Below, piece by piece: positions 1 to 5,869 of a stretch of DNA of 8,643 nt. The notes under the pieces are model-generated. The model was not told the DNA's origin and did not search any database. It saw only the letters and a list, made by a program, of their open reading frames with translations. The position numbers and the translations under genes are program-made. Source of the stretch: JANNHK01 sp034408875 (GTDB lineage Bacteria; Actinomycetota; Acidimicrobiia; IMCC26256; PALSA-610); NCBI GenBank assembly GCA_034408875.1, contig JAWXCJ010000354.1, positions 1 through 8,643 of the forward strand, written 5' to 3'. Each line of letters begins with the position of its first letter. The first letter of the stretch is position 1.

Positions 1-67
1 CGTCGGGGTCGTCGGTGCGACGCGTCCCCGCGCCGACCACCAGCACCCGCCGCCCCGCGAGCTTCAC
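1..67 (-). CDS. Short-chain dehydrogenase/reductase, N-terminal fragment (runs off the left edge)
   Basis: Only the first 22 codons are present, reading MKLAGRRVLVVGAGTRRTDD and then P-D at the window edge. A first beta strand (RRVLVVGAG) leading into a Gly-rich turn is the usual start of the Rossmann fold in short-chain dehydrogenases. The turn is GAGTRRTDDPD rather than the classical TGxxxGIG. This resembles SDRs in which an insertion with acidic residues precedes the second glycine pair (recalled, not checked). The GTG start (65-67) overlaps the TGA stop of the AarF-family gene (64-66) in a GTGA quartet, so the two are probably translationally coupled in one minus-strand operon. No strong Shine-Dalgarno is visible. 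Substrate cannot be inferred, and the SDR call rests on the N-terminus alone. Confidence 0.6.
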   Translation of the reverse strand, partial: MKLAGRRVLVVGAGTRRTDDPD

Positions 68-1647
68 TTGCGGCGGCGTTTCTCGTCGAGCCGCTGCTTC
101 ACGATCTCGCGTCGCTCTTTGACTTCCTTGTACGTGAGTTTCTCGACGTCGGCACCGATGCCCATGCCGGCCTTGACCGAGTCCATGTCGAATTGCGCCA
201 CGATCTCGGGGTCGATGCCGAGCTCGGCAGCGAGGCGTTCGCCGTGACGCATCGCGATCTCGGTGTGTATCTGCTGGATCTCTTCGAGGATGTCGAGGTC
301 GGGTGCGAGCGTCGCGATCGCGCCGTCGAGGAACATCATGTTCTTCACGAACAGCATGAGTTCCTTGGGTGCGCGCGCTCCGTACGACAAGAGCTTCTTC
401 GTGAGGTCCTGGAGCCAGTGCACCAGCTCGTCGGCCGACAACGTCGTCGGGTCGACCGCGGTGTCGAGGTTGAGTTCGACGAACACCTTGTCGAGATCGG
501 TGTCGGGCGGGAACGCGCCGAGGTCGCGCAATGCGCCGAGCTGCGCCATCGGGTCGCCGCTCGTCGCGCCGACGAGCAGCATCAAAAACGCCATGCGCTT
601 GGTCTCGTCGAGTCGGCCCGTGATACCGAAGTCCATGAGCACGGTCTTGCCTTCGGGCGTCACCATGAGGTTGCCGCCGTGCATGTCGCCGTGGAACACG
701 CCGAACAGCATGGCGCCCTCCATGAACGCGACCAGGCTCGCGTGCAACACCGCCTCGGTGTCGACGCCCGCGCTCTTCATGGCCTCCACGTCGTCCCACG
801 CCATGCCGTACAGCCGTTCCATCACGAGCACCCGCCGGGTGACGAGCTTCGGGTGCGGGCGGGGCACGAGGAGATCGCGCTGATTCGTCTCGGCGAGTAC
901 GCGCGCGACGTCGAGCATGTTTTCGGCTTCGAGGCGGAAGTCGAGCTCTTCGACAATCGTCTCCGCGAATAGTTCGACCAATGCCGGTGGGTTCGCGAGC
1001 GCGGCGATCGGGATACGGCCCGTGAGATGCGGTGCGAGCCACGCCATGGCCTCGATGTCCTGCATGACGAGCTTCGCCACCTGGGGGCGCTGCACCTTGA
1101 CCACGACTTCTTCACCGGTGCGCAACCGGGCCGCATGCACTTGCGCGATCGACGCGGCGGCAATGGGCGTGCGTTCGAACGTCTCGAACACGTCGTCGAG
1201 TGAGCGGCCCAGGTCGAGTTCGACGACGCGGCGCACGACGTCGAACGGTTCCGGCGGCACCCGGTCGCGCAACAGCTTGAACTCGACGACCAACTCCTCG
1301 GGGAACAGGCCTTCGCCGCCCGAGATGATCTGCCCGAGCTTGATGTAGGTCGTGCCCAGGTGGCTGAACGCGACGCGCATGCGGCGCGAGATGCCGGTGC
1401 GACTCGCGGCCGGACCCTTACGCCGGTCGATCACTCCCCATGCCGCGATCGCGAACCCGACTTGGGAGACGACGCGGACCAACCGCCCCAAGGGCGGGAG
1501 GTGGCCCGTCTCGAGCCACTGCGGAACTTGGTCACGGGCCTGTTGCCGGAGCCGGTCGAGGTCGCGCCGCCACGGCATCTCCTCGGGCACGACGACCCAC
1601 GGGCCCACGTCGGTGAACGAGCCGATCTCGAGGTCGGATGCCGCCAT
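64..1647 (-). CDS. AarF/UbiB/ABC1 family atypical kinase
   Basis: A protein of 527 aa from the ATG at 1647, with the complete UbiB-family signature. The KxGQ motif is KLGQ (about residues 103-106), the Ala-rich nucleotide loop is AAASIAQVH (163-171), and the ATP-site lysine lies in VVVKVQRP (K184). ELDFRLEAEN (234-243) follows, then the catalytic-loop HGDMHGGN (319-326) and the metal-binding DFG (339-341). A mildly hydrophobic helix (about 55-72) precedes the kinase core, and the C-terminus is a highly charged Lys/Arg/Glu helix. Family members are ATPases or atypical kinases acting in isoprenoid-quinone or membrane-lipid homeostasis. Actinobacteria generally use menaquinone, so a ubiquinone role should not be assumed. 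The upstream in-frame GTG at 1656 would add three residues. ATG 1647 is preferred because a TAGGGT box ends immediately before that GTG and would place transcription initiation next to the ATG. All key residues are intact. Confidence 0.93.
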   Translation of the reverse strand: MAASDLEIGSFTDVGPWVVVPEEMPWRRDLDRLRQQARDQVPQWLETGHLPPLGRLVRVVSQVGFAIAAWGVIDRRKGPAASRTGISRRMRVAFSHLGTTYIKLGQIISGGEGLFPEELVVEFKLLRDRVPPEPFDVVRRVVELDLGRSLDDVFETFERTPIAAASIAQVHAARLRTGEEVVVKVQRPQVAKLVMQDIEAMAWLAPHLTGRIPIAALANPPALVELFAETIVEELDFRLEAENMLDVARVLAETNQRDLLVPRPHPKLVTRRVLVMERLYGMAWDDVEAMKSAGVDTEAVLHASLVAFMEGAMLFGVFHGDMHGGNLMVTPEGKTVLMDFGITGRLDETKRMAFLMLLVGATSGDPMAQLGALRDLGAFPPDTDLDKVFVELNLDTAVDPTTLSADELVHWLQDLTKKLLSYGARAPKELMLFVKNMMFLDGAIATLAPDLDILEEIQQIHTEIAMRHGERLAAELGIDPEIVAQFDMDSVKAGMGIGADVEKLTYKEVKERREIVKQRLDEKRRRK

Positions 1648-1656
1648 AGGCCTCAC

Positions 1657-1662
1657 ACCCTA
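1657..1662 (-). promoter_or_regulatory. Candidate -10 box (TAGGGT) of the AarF-family gene
   Basis: On the minus strand TAGGGT (TANNNT pattern) lies 9 nt before the ATG at 1647. That spacing fits a leaderless or near-leaderless actinobacterial transcript. No convincing -35 box is visible 16-18 nt further upstream, and no good Shine-Dalgarno precedes the ATG. The call is inferred from position and pattern only. Confidence 0.3.
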
Positions 1663-1739
1663 TTTCGGACGTTGATGCATCTCCTTCTCGGGAGCGGGCG
1701 TCTATGTCGAAACGGGCGAAACAAAGGATCGGTGGGGAA

Positions 1740-2726
1740 ATGATCGTGCGGACGTTCTTCAGGGTGTTTCTTTTCGCGGGGTCGGCGTTGGGTCTGGTGG
1801 GCTTGACGCCGGTGCCTGCACACAGCACTGCGTATATACCGAACGATCCGCCGAGCACTGCCTGGTATGCCGATGCGGTCGGCGACTCGACCGTCGCCGA
1901 AGTCGACGTCACCGGCTGGTCGGTCACCCGCCACAACGCGGGATTCGTGCTGCACATCTCCGTTGCCGAGCTGCGCGTGGACACCGGGTACAACACGCCG
2001 ATCCGCTGGGGAGCGAACGCGGTGCCGACGGCGCAAGGACTCACCAACACCTTTGTCGCCGAGCGTACGAGCGGCGGAATCGTCGAACAGAACGGTGACT
2101 GCGCCAGCGCCGAAATAAACGCGCCCCGGCGCCAGTACATCGTCTACTTCTCGTTCAGATGCTTTCCGGGCGACGCCGAACTGAAGCCGTTCGTGTCGCT
2201 CCTGTCTCACAACGACACGGCGGACGTGCCGCCGACGCGTGCGGGCTACACGATGGTTACCGCGAGCGGTGAGTTGCACTCGTTCGGGCTCGCGAATGGC
2301 GGCACGAGGTCACCGTCTGGTTCGTCATCGAGCGTCGACATCGAACCCATCGGCGTCGGCTACCTCTTGTTGGATTCGGCGGGCTACGTCACCCCGCGGA
2401 GCTCCGCTCTGTACACGCCACCCGTGCCCTTGGCTGCAGGAGAGCGCGCGGTGTCGATCTCGGCCACGCCGACCGGTAACGGCTACTGGGTCTTCACCGA
2501 CAAGGGCCGCGTCATACCGTTCGGTGACGCCAAATGGGTCGGTGACATGTCGGGCGTCGCGCTCAACGGCCCGGTGCTCGACAGCATCGCGACACCCAAC
2601 GGCAACGGCTACCTCATGGTCGGAGAAGACGGCGGCATCTTCAACTTCTCCGACCAACCGTTCCTCGGATCACTCGGCAACAACCCGCCGCCGTCACCGG
2701 TCGTTGCGGTGACGGCGGTCGGGTAG
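1740..2726 (+). CDS. Secreted protein with an unidentified N-terminal domain and C-terminal GYW/DGG-type repeats
   Basis: A protein of 328 aa from the ATG at 1740. It begins with a clear signal peptide: a short basic start (MIVRTFFR), a hydrophobic core to about residue 24, and a likely cleavage after PVPA (27) or AHS (29). Residues about 30-165 form a beta-looking domain that I do not recognise. It contains two cysteines (C121, C141) that could form a disulfide outside the cell. Residues 169-328 hold four repeat starts: GYTMV (169), GYLLL (207), GYWVF (248) and GYLMV (290). Each is followed by a DGG-like turn and an F-[GS]-[DL] strand, with spacing 38-42. The first two units are degenerate. 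No catalytic motif is seen. An in-frame ATG at 1704 would add 12 basic residues; 1740 gives the more standard signal peptide and has GGTGGGG just upstream. The same repeat is in the convergent gene whose stop is 8 bp away, so a shared origin or extracellular role is inferred. Confidence 0.75.
   Translation: MIVRTFFRVFLFAGSALGLVGLTPVPAHSTAYIPNDPPSTAWYADAVGDSTVAEVDVTGWSVTRHNAGFVLHISVAELRVDTGYNTPIRWGANAVPTAQGLTNTFVAERTSGGIVEQNGDCASAEINAPRRQYIVYFSFRCFPGDAELKPFVSLLSHNDTADVPPTRAGYTMVTASGELHSFGLANGGTRSPSGSSSSVDIEPIGVGYLLLDSAGYVTPRSSALYTPPVPLAAGERAVSISATPTGNGYWVFTDKGRVIPFGDAKWVGDMSGVALNGPVLDSIATPNGNGYLMVGEDGGIFNFSDQPFLGSLGNNPPPSPVVAVTAVG
2244..2723 (+). repeat. Four degenerate approximately 40-residue GYW/DGG protein repeats
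   Basis: Repeat starts at residues 169, 207, 248 and 290 of the encoded protein. The best-preserved unit pairs GNGYWVFTDKGRVIPFGDAK with the following ALNGPVLDSIATPNG, matching the pattern GYWLV..DGGVF.FGDA.F.GS..L..PV..IA.TP.G of the neighbouring gene. The protein stops just where the next GYW would begin (SPVVAVTAVG-stop), i.e. at a unit boundary. Such regular short beta repeats suggest a propeller-like fold, but that is inference. Confidence 0.7.
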
Positions 2727-2734
2727 ATGCTCGA

Positions 2735-4054
2735 CTACAGCCCGGCGCAGCGGCCGAGCCACGGGCGCGCGCCTTGCCACCCGTACAGGTGCAGGGCCAT
2801 CGCGTCCTGGTCGGGCGGTGAGGCCGCGGCCGGGTCGACGCCGACGAGTTCGGGCCGGCCGAAGTGGCGGGCGGTGCTGTCCCATGTCGACCGCGAGAAC
2901 TGGTACGCCCCGCGGTACGTGCCGGACGCGCTGACAACGGAGTAGTTGCCGTTCGACTCGATGCGGCGGGTGCACACCAGGAACGGGTGCTGCGAGATGT
3001 CCGGGGCGACCGGCGGCGGCGGAACCACGGCGGGTTCGATGCGCTGCTGCTCACCCTGCACGATCCAATAGCCGCCAGCGGCCCGGGCAGTGATGGCGAT
3101 CGCCGGGTGCAGCGACGGAACCGGCTCGAGCCCGCCGAACTCCTCGACGCCGAACGCGCCGACCGCACCGCTACGGCGCAGGACCCAGTAGCCCTCGCCG
3201 GCGAGCGACGCGGCGATACCGATCGCATCCCGGTTCTCGGGGTCGACATCGGCGCCCTCGAAGCTCGCGTCCCCGAAGGCGAACACGCCGCCGTCGGCTG
3301 CGAGGAGCCAGTACCCGTCACCCGAAACCGTCGCCGCCAGCTCCACCACCGGTGCGTTGTCGCTCAACTCGATGCCCGAGCCGTAGAAACCGGCATCGCC
3401 GAATGCGAACACTCCGCCGTCGGCCGAGACCAGCCAGTAACCATTGCCGGTCGGCGACGACGCGATGCCGAGCACCGGCGCGGGCAGGGTCTGACCACCG
3501 AGCGATCCTTGGAACGCGGCGTCACCAAACGAGAACACACCACCGTCACCGGCTACCAACCAATAGCCCGCGCCGGTCGGTGTCGGGGCGATGTCGACGA
3601 CCGGTGCGTTGAGGCGCGTGCCGCCGAGCGAGCCGAAGAAGCGCGCGTCACCGTACGTGAACACACCGCCGTCCGCGCCGACGAGCCAGTAGCCGTCGCC
3701 CGCGGGATTCGCGGCAATGTCGAGCAGCGGACTCGCGACGCTGAGCCCGCCTTCGCGGTTGAGATCGGGAGCGCCGCCGAATCCGGTGACGACGTTCGGG
3801 CCCGCGGCCGGTGCGGCCGCGTCGTCGGCCGCGTCGGCCATCGACGCCGCGCTCGCGGCTACAGCCAGCCCAAACACTGCGAGAGGGAGCGCCAAGACCC
3901 GGCGCCATGTCAGTCGCCGGGCGCGCCGCGTGAACGTGGGGGCATCGGTTCCGTCCGGCGCCGTGCTCGCAGTCCCGGCGAGCGCGGGTGTCTGCGTATG
4001 GAGATGATCGAGCGAGGAAGAACATGCGAACTCGCGCGCGGGCAGTGACGACAT
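2735..4054 (-). CDS. Secreted Rpf-like lytic transglycosylase with six GYW/DGGVF repeats
   Basis: A protein of 439 aa from the ATG at 4054, preceded at 9 nt by a GGAGG Shine-Dalgarno. Domain order: a hydrophilic N-region of about 50 residues, an Arg-rich stretch (RRARRLTWRR) and a hydrophobic segment (53-71), probably a late signal peptide or anchor with possible cleavage at ASA (69) or ADA (75). Six repeats follow, starting GYW at 121, 163, 205, 247, 288 and 328, then a Pro-rich linker (about 341-352). The C-terminal transglycosylase-like domain (about 356-439) has CTRRIESNGNY with presumed catalytic E366, then GTYRGAYQFSRSTWDS, LVGVDPAAASPPDQD and PWLGRCAG. This matches the resuscitation-promoting-factor/transglycosylase-like family (PF06737 type), which cleaves peptidoglycan glycan strands. 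C361 and C436 could form the domain's disulfide. The repeats may position the enzyme at the wall. An upstream in-frame start at 4171 is unlikely because it lacks the Shine-Dalgarno and would lengthen an already long N-region. Confidence 0.88.
   Translation of the reverse strand: MSSLPAREFACSSSLDHLHTQTPALAGTASTAPDGTDAPTFTRRARRLTWRRVLALPLAVFGLAVAASAASMADAADDAAAPAAGPNVVTGFGGAPDLNREGGLSVASPLLDIAANPAGDGYWLVGADGGVFTYGDARFFGSLGGTRLNAPVVDIAPTPTGAGYWLVAGDGGVFSFGDAAFQGSLGGQTLPAPVLGIASSPTGNGYWLVSADGGVFAFGDAGFYGSGIELSDNAPVVELAATVSGDGYWLLAADGGVFAFGDASFEGADVDPENRDAIGIAASLAGEGYWVLRRSGAVGAFGVEEFGGLEPVPSLHPAIAITARAAGGYWIVQGEQQRIEPAVVPPPPVAPDISQHPFLVCTRRIESNGNYSVVSASGTYRGAYQFSRSTWDSTARHFGRPELVGVDPAAASPPDQDAMALHLYGWQGARPWLGRCAGL
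3059..3694 (-). repeat. Six GYW-[LV]-DGGVF-FGDA-F-GS protein repeats, approximately 42 residues each
   Basis: The encoded repeats begin at residues 121, 163, 205, 247, 288 and 328, giving spacings of 42, 42, 42, 41 and 40. Units 1-4 are almost ideal, e.g. GYWLVGADGGVFTYGDARFF and GYWLVSADGGVFAFGDAGFY. Unit 5 is divergent (GYWVLRRSGAVGAFGVEEF) and unit 6 is truncated after GYWIVQG. Six blades would be compatible with a beta-propeller-like closure, but no structure is known to me. The decay toward the enzyme domain suggests older or less constrained units there. Confidence 0.85.
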
Positions 4055-4063
4055 TGTTGGGAA

Positions 4064-4068
4064 CCTCC
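4064..4068 (-). promoter_or_regulatory. Shine-Dalgarno GGAGG of the Rpf-like gene
   Basis: GGAGG on the minus strand is separated by 9 nt from the ATG at 4054. It decides the start of the transglycosylase gene against the longer in-frame alternative at 4171. Confidence 0.7.
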
Positions 4069-4072
4069 GCCG

Positions 4073-4102
4073 GAAAAGAAGGAACGCCGTCCCTCGACGG
4101 CG
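4073..4102 (-). terminator. Terminator-like hairpin in the 5' leader of the Rpf-like gene (possible attenuator)
   Basis: On the minus strand CGCCGTC, the loop GAGG and then GACGGCG form a perfect 7-bp GC-rich stem with a 4-nt loop (4085-4102). It is followed directly by the pyrimidine run TTCCTTCTTTTC (4073-4084). The Shine-Dalgarno of the transglycosylase gene begins only a few bases later. A GC stem plus T-rich run looks like an intrinsic terminator, and its place between a putative promoter and the RBS would make it an attenuator. The T-run is interrupted by C's, so it may be weak. No antiterminator partner or ligand-binding aptamer was recognised. Confidence 0.45.
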
Positions 4103-4112
4103 CCAAGCCGAC

Positions 4113-4118
4113 ACGCTA
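4113..4118 (-). promoter_or_regulatory. Candidate -10 box (TAGCGT) of the Rpf-like gene
   Basis: TAGCGT on the minus strand fits the TANNNT pattern. It would start transcription near 4106, giving a leader of about 50 nt that begins just before the 4085-4102 hairpin. No good -35 sequence is seen at the usual distance. Evidence is weak and positional. Confidence 0.25.
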
Positions 4119-4165
4119 ACGAGGGTCTGAGACACCCGGCGAAGCGGATTCGGGCCGGGTCCCCG

Positions 4166-4255
4166 AGTCATGGCCCATGGTGACTAGGCCCCCCGCGCGA
4201 CGGGTTCGGGGTCGGTGGGGGCCGCGGCCCCAGTGTGCGCAAACCGTTAGTCACC
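4166..4255. repeat. Set of AGTCA/TGACT inverted repeats around a GC palindrome
   Basis: AGTCA (4166-4170) and TGACT (4181-4185) are inverted with a 10-nt spacer that itself contains CATGG-C-CCATG. GGTGACTA (4179-4186) is again inverted against TAGTCACC (4248-4255), and the 14-bp palindrome GGGGCCGCGGCCCC (4218-4231) lies between them. In a divergent promoter region such recurring half-sites could be operators. They are short, so chance is a real alternative. Confidence 0.35.
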
Positions 4256-4380
4256 CCGCGCCATTTTCGGAGTCGTGCCGACAAACGCCCTGAATCGGAC
4301 ACGATTCCGAGGCCATCGCGGTGGACGTGCTCCTCGCCTCCAGGCCGAGACGACCGGCTCCGGTAGGGCAAACTGCGCTG

Positions 4381-5805
4381 GTGGGCGCACCCGAATACGA
4401 CGCCGTTGTCGTCGGCGCCGGACCCAACGGCCTGACCGCCGCCGCGCTCCTCGCCGCGCAGGGCCGGCGTGTGATCGTCTTCGAAGCGGCGGCGCGCATC
4501 GGCGGCGGCGCGATGACCGACGAGCTCACGCTGCCCGGGTTCCGTCACGACGTGTGCTCGGCGATTCATCCCCTGGCGGCCGGTTCACCAGCGTTCGCGC
4601 CGCTCGACCTCGCGGGCCACGGGCTCGAACTCGCGCACCCGGAACTCGCGCTCGCCCATCCGCTCGACGACGGCAGCGCCGGCGCGCTGGGCCGAGGATT
4701 CCGCGCGACCGACGACACCCTCGGCGCCGACGCCGCCCGCTGGCGGCGCCGGTTCGGACCGTCGGTGAAGCACTGGGACACGCTGATCGGCGAACTCTCC
4801 GGGCCGCTCCTTCATGTCCCCCGCCACCCGATCCAGCTCGGTCGCTTCGGGCTCCCGGCCCTCGCGCCCGCCTCGGCCTACGCGTCGCGCTTCACCGGCC
4901 CGCAGGCGCGGGCCTTGTTCGCGGGTATGGCCGCCCACTCGGTGCTGCCCCTCACGCACGCAGCGACGGCCTCGTTCGGCCTCATCCTCGGCGCCGCCGC
5001 CCACGCAGTCGGCTGGCCGGCGGCCCGGGGCGGTTCGGTGAGCATTACCGACGCGCTCGCTGCGATCGTCACCGAAACGGGCGGCGAGATCGTCACCGAC
5101 ACGTTGGTGAAGAGCATCGACACGCTGCCGAGCGCCCGCGCGTACTTCCTCGACACGAGCCCGTTCGGCGCGCTCACGATCGGCGGCGATCTCATCCCGC
5201 GCCGCATCCGGCGTGCCCTCGCCCGCTTCCGTCGCGGACCGGCCGCCTTCAAGCTCGACTACGCGCTGTCCGAACCGATGCCGTGGACGGCCGAGGCGTG
5301 CCGCCGGGCCGGCACTGTGCACATCGGCGGGACGATCGAAGAGATCGCCGCGTCCGAGGCCGCGGTCGGGCGCGGTGAGCATCCCGAGCACCCGTTCGTG
5401 CTCGTCGCCCAGCAGAGCCTGTTCGACCCGACCCGCGCGCCGGCCGGGAAGCACACGCTCTGGGCGTACTGCCATGTGCCCAACGGGTCCGAGGTCGACA
5501 TGACCGAACGCATCGAAGCCCAGCTCGAACGGTTCGCCCCCGGGTTTCGCGACACGGTGCTCGCCCGGAACACGCTCGCCCCGCGCGACTTCGAGGCCCG
5601 GAACCCGAACAAGGTCGGCGGCGACTTCGGCGGCGGTGCGCTCACCCGGATGCAGTTCGTGTCCCGACCTCGCCTGGCCCTCGACCCGTACCGCATCGCC
5701 GACGGCATCTACCTGTGCTCGGCGTCCACCCCACCCGGGGCGGGCGTGCACGGCATGTGCGCCGCCCAAGCCGTTGGTCGTGCCCTGAAACGAGAACTTG
5801 CCTGA
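4381..5805 (+). CDS. Phytoene-desaturase-family FAD-dependent oxidoreductase (COG1233-like)
   Basis: A protein of 474 aa from the GTG at 4381. Residues 7-35 form an FAD-binding Rossmann unit: YDAVVVGAGPNGLTAAALLA with GxGxxG at 12-17, an acidic residue ending strand 2 (VIVFEA), and then ARIGGGAMTDELTLPGFRHD, the conserved follow-on of this amine-oxidase/phytoene-desaturase fold. A central segment resembles the substrate/FAD domain (GGSVSITDALAAIVTETGGE). The C-terminus carries the second FAD motif, DGIYLCSASTPPGAGVHGMC followed by AAQAVGRAL (about 441-469). Relatives include CrtI-type desaturases and PYROXD2-like proteins of unknown substrate. No phytoene synthase or other carotenoid gene is adjacent, so a carotenoid role is not supported. 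The protein is probably cytosolic or membrane-associated. An in-frame GTG at 4321 would add 20 low-complexity residues before the conserved fold and is less likely. The stop lies inside a 12-bp tandem duplication. Confidence 0.88.
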   Translation: MGAPEYDAVVVGAGPNGLTAAALLAAQGRRVIVFEAAARIGGGAMTDELTLPGFRHDVCSAIHPLAAGSPAFAPLDLAGHGLELAHPELALAHPLDDGSAGALGRGFRATDDTLGADAARWRRRFGPSVKHWDTLIGELSGPLLHVPRHPIQLGRFGLPALAPASAYASRFTGPQARALFAGMAAHSVLPLTHAATASFGLILGAAAHAVGWPAARGGSVSITDALAAIVTETGGEIVTDTLVKSIDTLPSARAYFLDTSPFGALTIGGDLIPRRIRRALARFRRGPAAFKLDYALSEPMPWTAEACRRAGTVHIGGTIEEIAASEAAVGRGEHPEHPFVLVAQQSLFDPTRAPAGKHTLWAYCHVPNGSEVDMTERIEAQLERFAPGFRDTVLARNTLAPRDFEARNPNKVGGDFGGGALTRMQFVSRPRLALDPYRIADGIYLCSASTPPGAGVHGMCAAQAVGRALKRELA

Positions 5806-5824
5806 CCGGTTGCCTGACCGGTTG
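5801..5824 (+). repeat. Perfect 12-bp tandem duplication spanning the oxidoreductase stop codon
   Basis: CCTGACCGGTTG occurs twice head to tail (5801-5812 and 5813-5824). The first copy contains the TGA stop of the oxidoreductase (5803-5805), and the second repeats the same TGA in the same frame. It looks like a slippage duplication. It lies upstream of the promoter of the small-protein gene. Confidence 0.85.
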
Positions 5825-5857
5825 ATTTGCATCATCCACTCGGCGCCGGTGGGCGCC

Positions 5858-5863
5858 GATAAT
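5858..5863 (+). promoter_or_regulatory. -10 box GATAAT giving a probable leaderless transcript
   Basis: GATAAT ends 6 nt before the GTG at 5870, the spacing expected when transcription starts at the first base of the start codon. Leaderless mRNAs are common in actinobacteria. No Shine-Dalgarno precedes the GTG, which agrees with this reading. A -35 box is not obvious 16-18 nt upstream. It would drive the small-protein/GerW-family operon. Confidence 0.55.
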
Positions 5864-5869
5864 GGACAC

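Larger units (their letters stand above)
4055..4380. other. Divergent intergenic region without a gene; dyad-rich
   Basis: This 326-bp gap separates the diverging transglycosylase and oxidoreductase genes. No coding frame with a recognisable product is visible on either strand. It contains the transglycosylase leader (hairpin, T-run, RBS) at its left end, three AGTCA/TGACT motifs (4166-4255), a perfect 14-bp palindrome GGGGCCGCGGCCCC (4218-4231), and TAGGGC at 4364-4369, 11 nt before the GTG of the oxidoreductase. The last could be a poor -10 box for a short-leader transcript. Confidence 0.6.

Noticed and set aside
1674..1681. GATGCATC palindrome between the divergent AarF-family and secreted-protein genes as an operator
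   Set aside because: It is only 8 bp with no second copy nearby, so there is insufficient support.
2718..2745. Bulged hairpin (CGGGTAG ... CTAC-AG-CCCG) between the two convergent stop codons as a bidirectional terminator
   Set aside because: The stem is short and interrupted by a bulge, the loop is large, and no T-run follows on either strand. It is not distinguishable from chance in this base composition.
2864..4048. Long open frame on the plus strand opposite the Rpf-like gene
   Set aside because: Its translation is Arg-rich low-complexity sequence with no domain, as expected antisense to a GC-rich gene. The opposite strand encodes clear repeats and a catalytic domain. The similar long frames opposite the oxidoreductase, peptidase and SDR genes are rejected for the same reason.
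4218..4231. GGGGCCGCGGCCCC as an intrinsic terminator
   Set aside because: It is a perfect palindrome with no loop and is followed by no T-run on either strand. It is retained only as part of the possible operator region.
4120..4320. Possible c-di-AMP (ydaO/yuaA-type) riboswitch upstream of the Rpf-like gene, suggested on the minus strand by GGGGTGAC and CCGAACCCGTC
   Set aside because: The diagnostic 3' segment with CAGCTAACC after CCCGAACCCGT is absent, and the spacing of the other conserved blocks does not fit. GCTAAC appears only on the opposite strand. A covariance-model search (e.g. Rfam RF00379) would settle it; a significant hit would overturn this rejection.
4168..4569. Minus-strand open frame crossing the divergent intergenic region and the oxidoreductase start
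   Set aside because: The translation is low-complexity and rich in Arg, Gly and Pro with no recognisable motif. It is antisense to the FAD-binding domain and has no convincing ribosome binding site.
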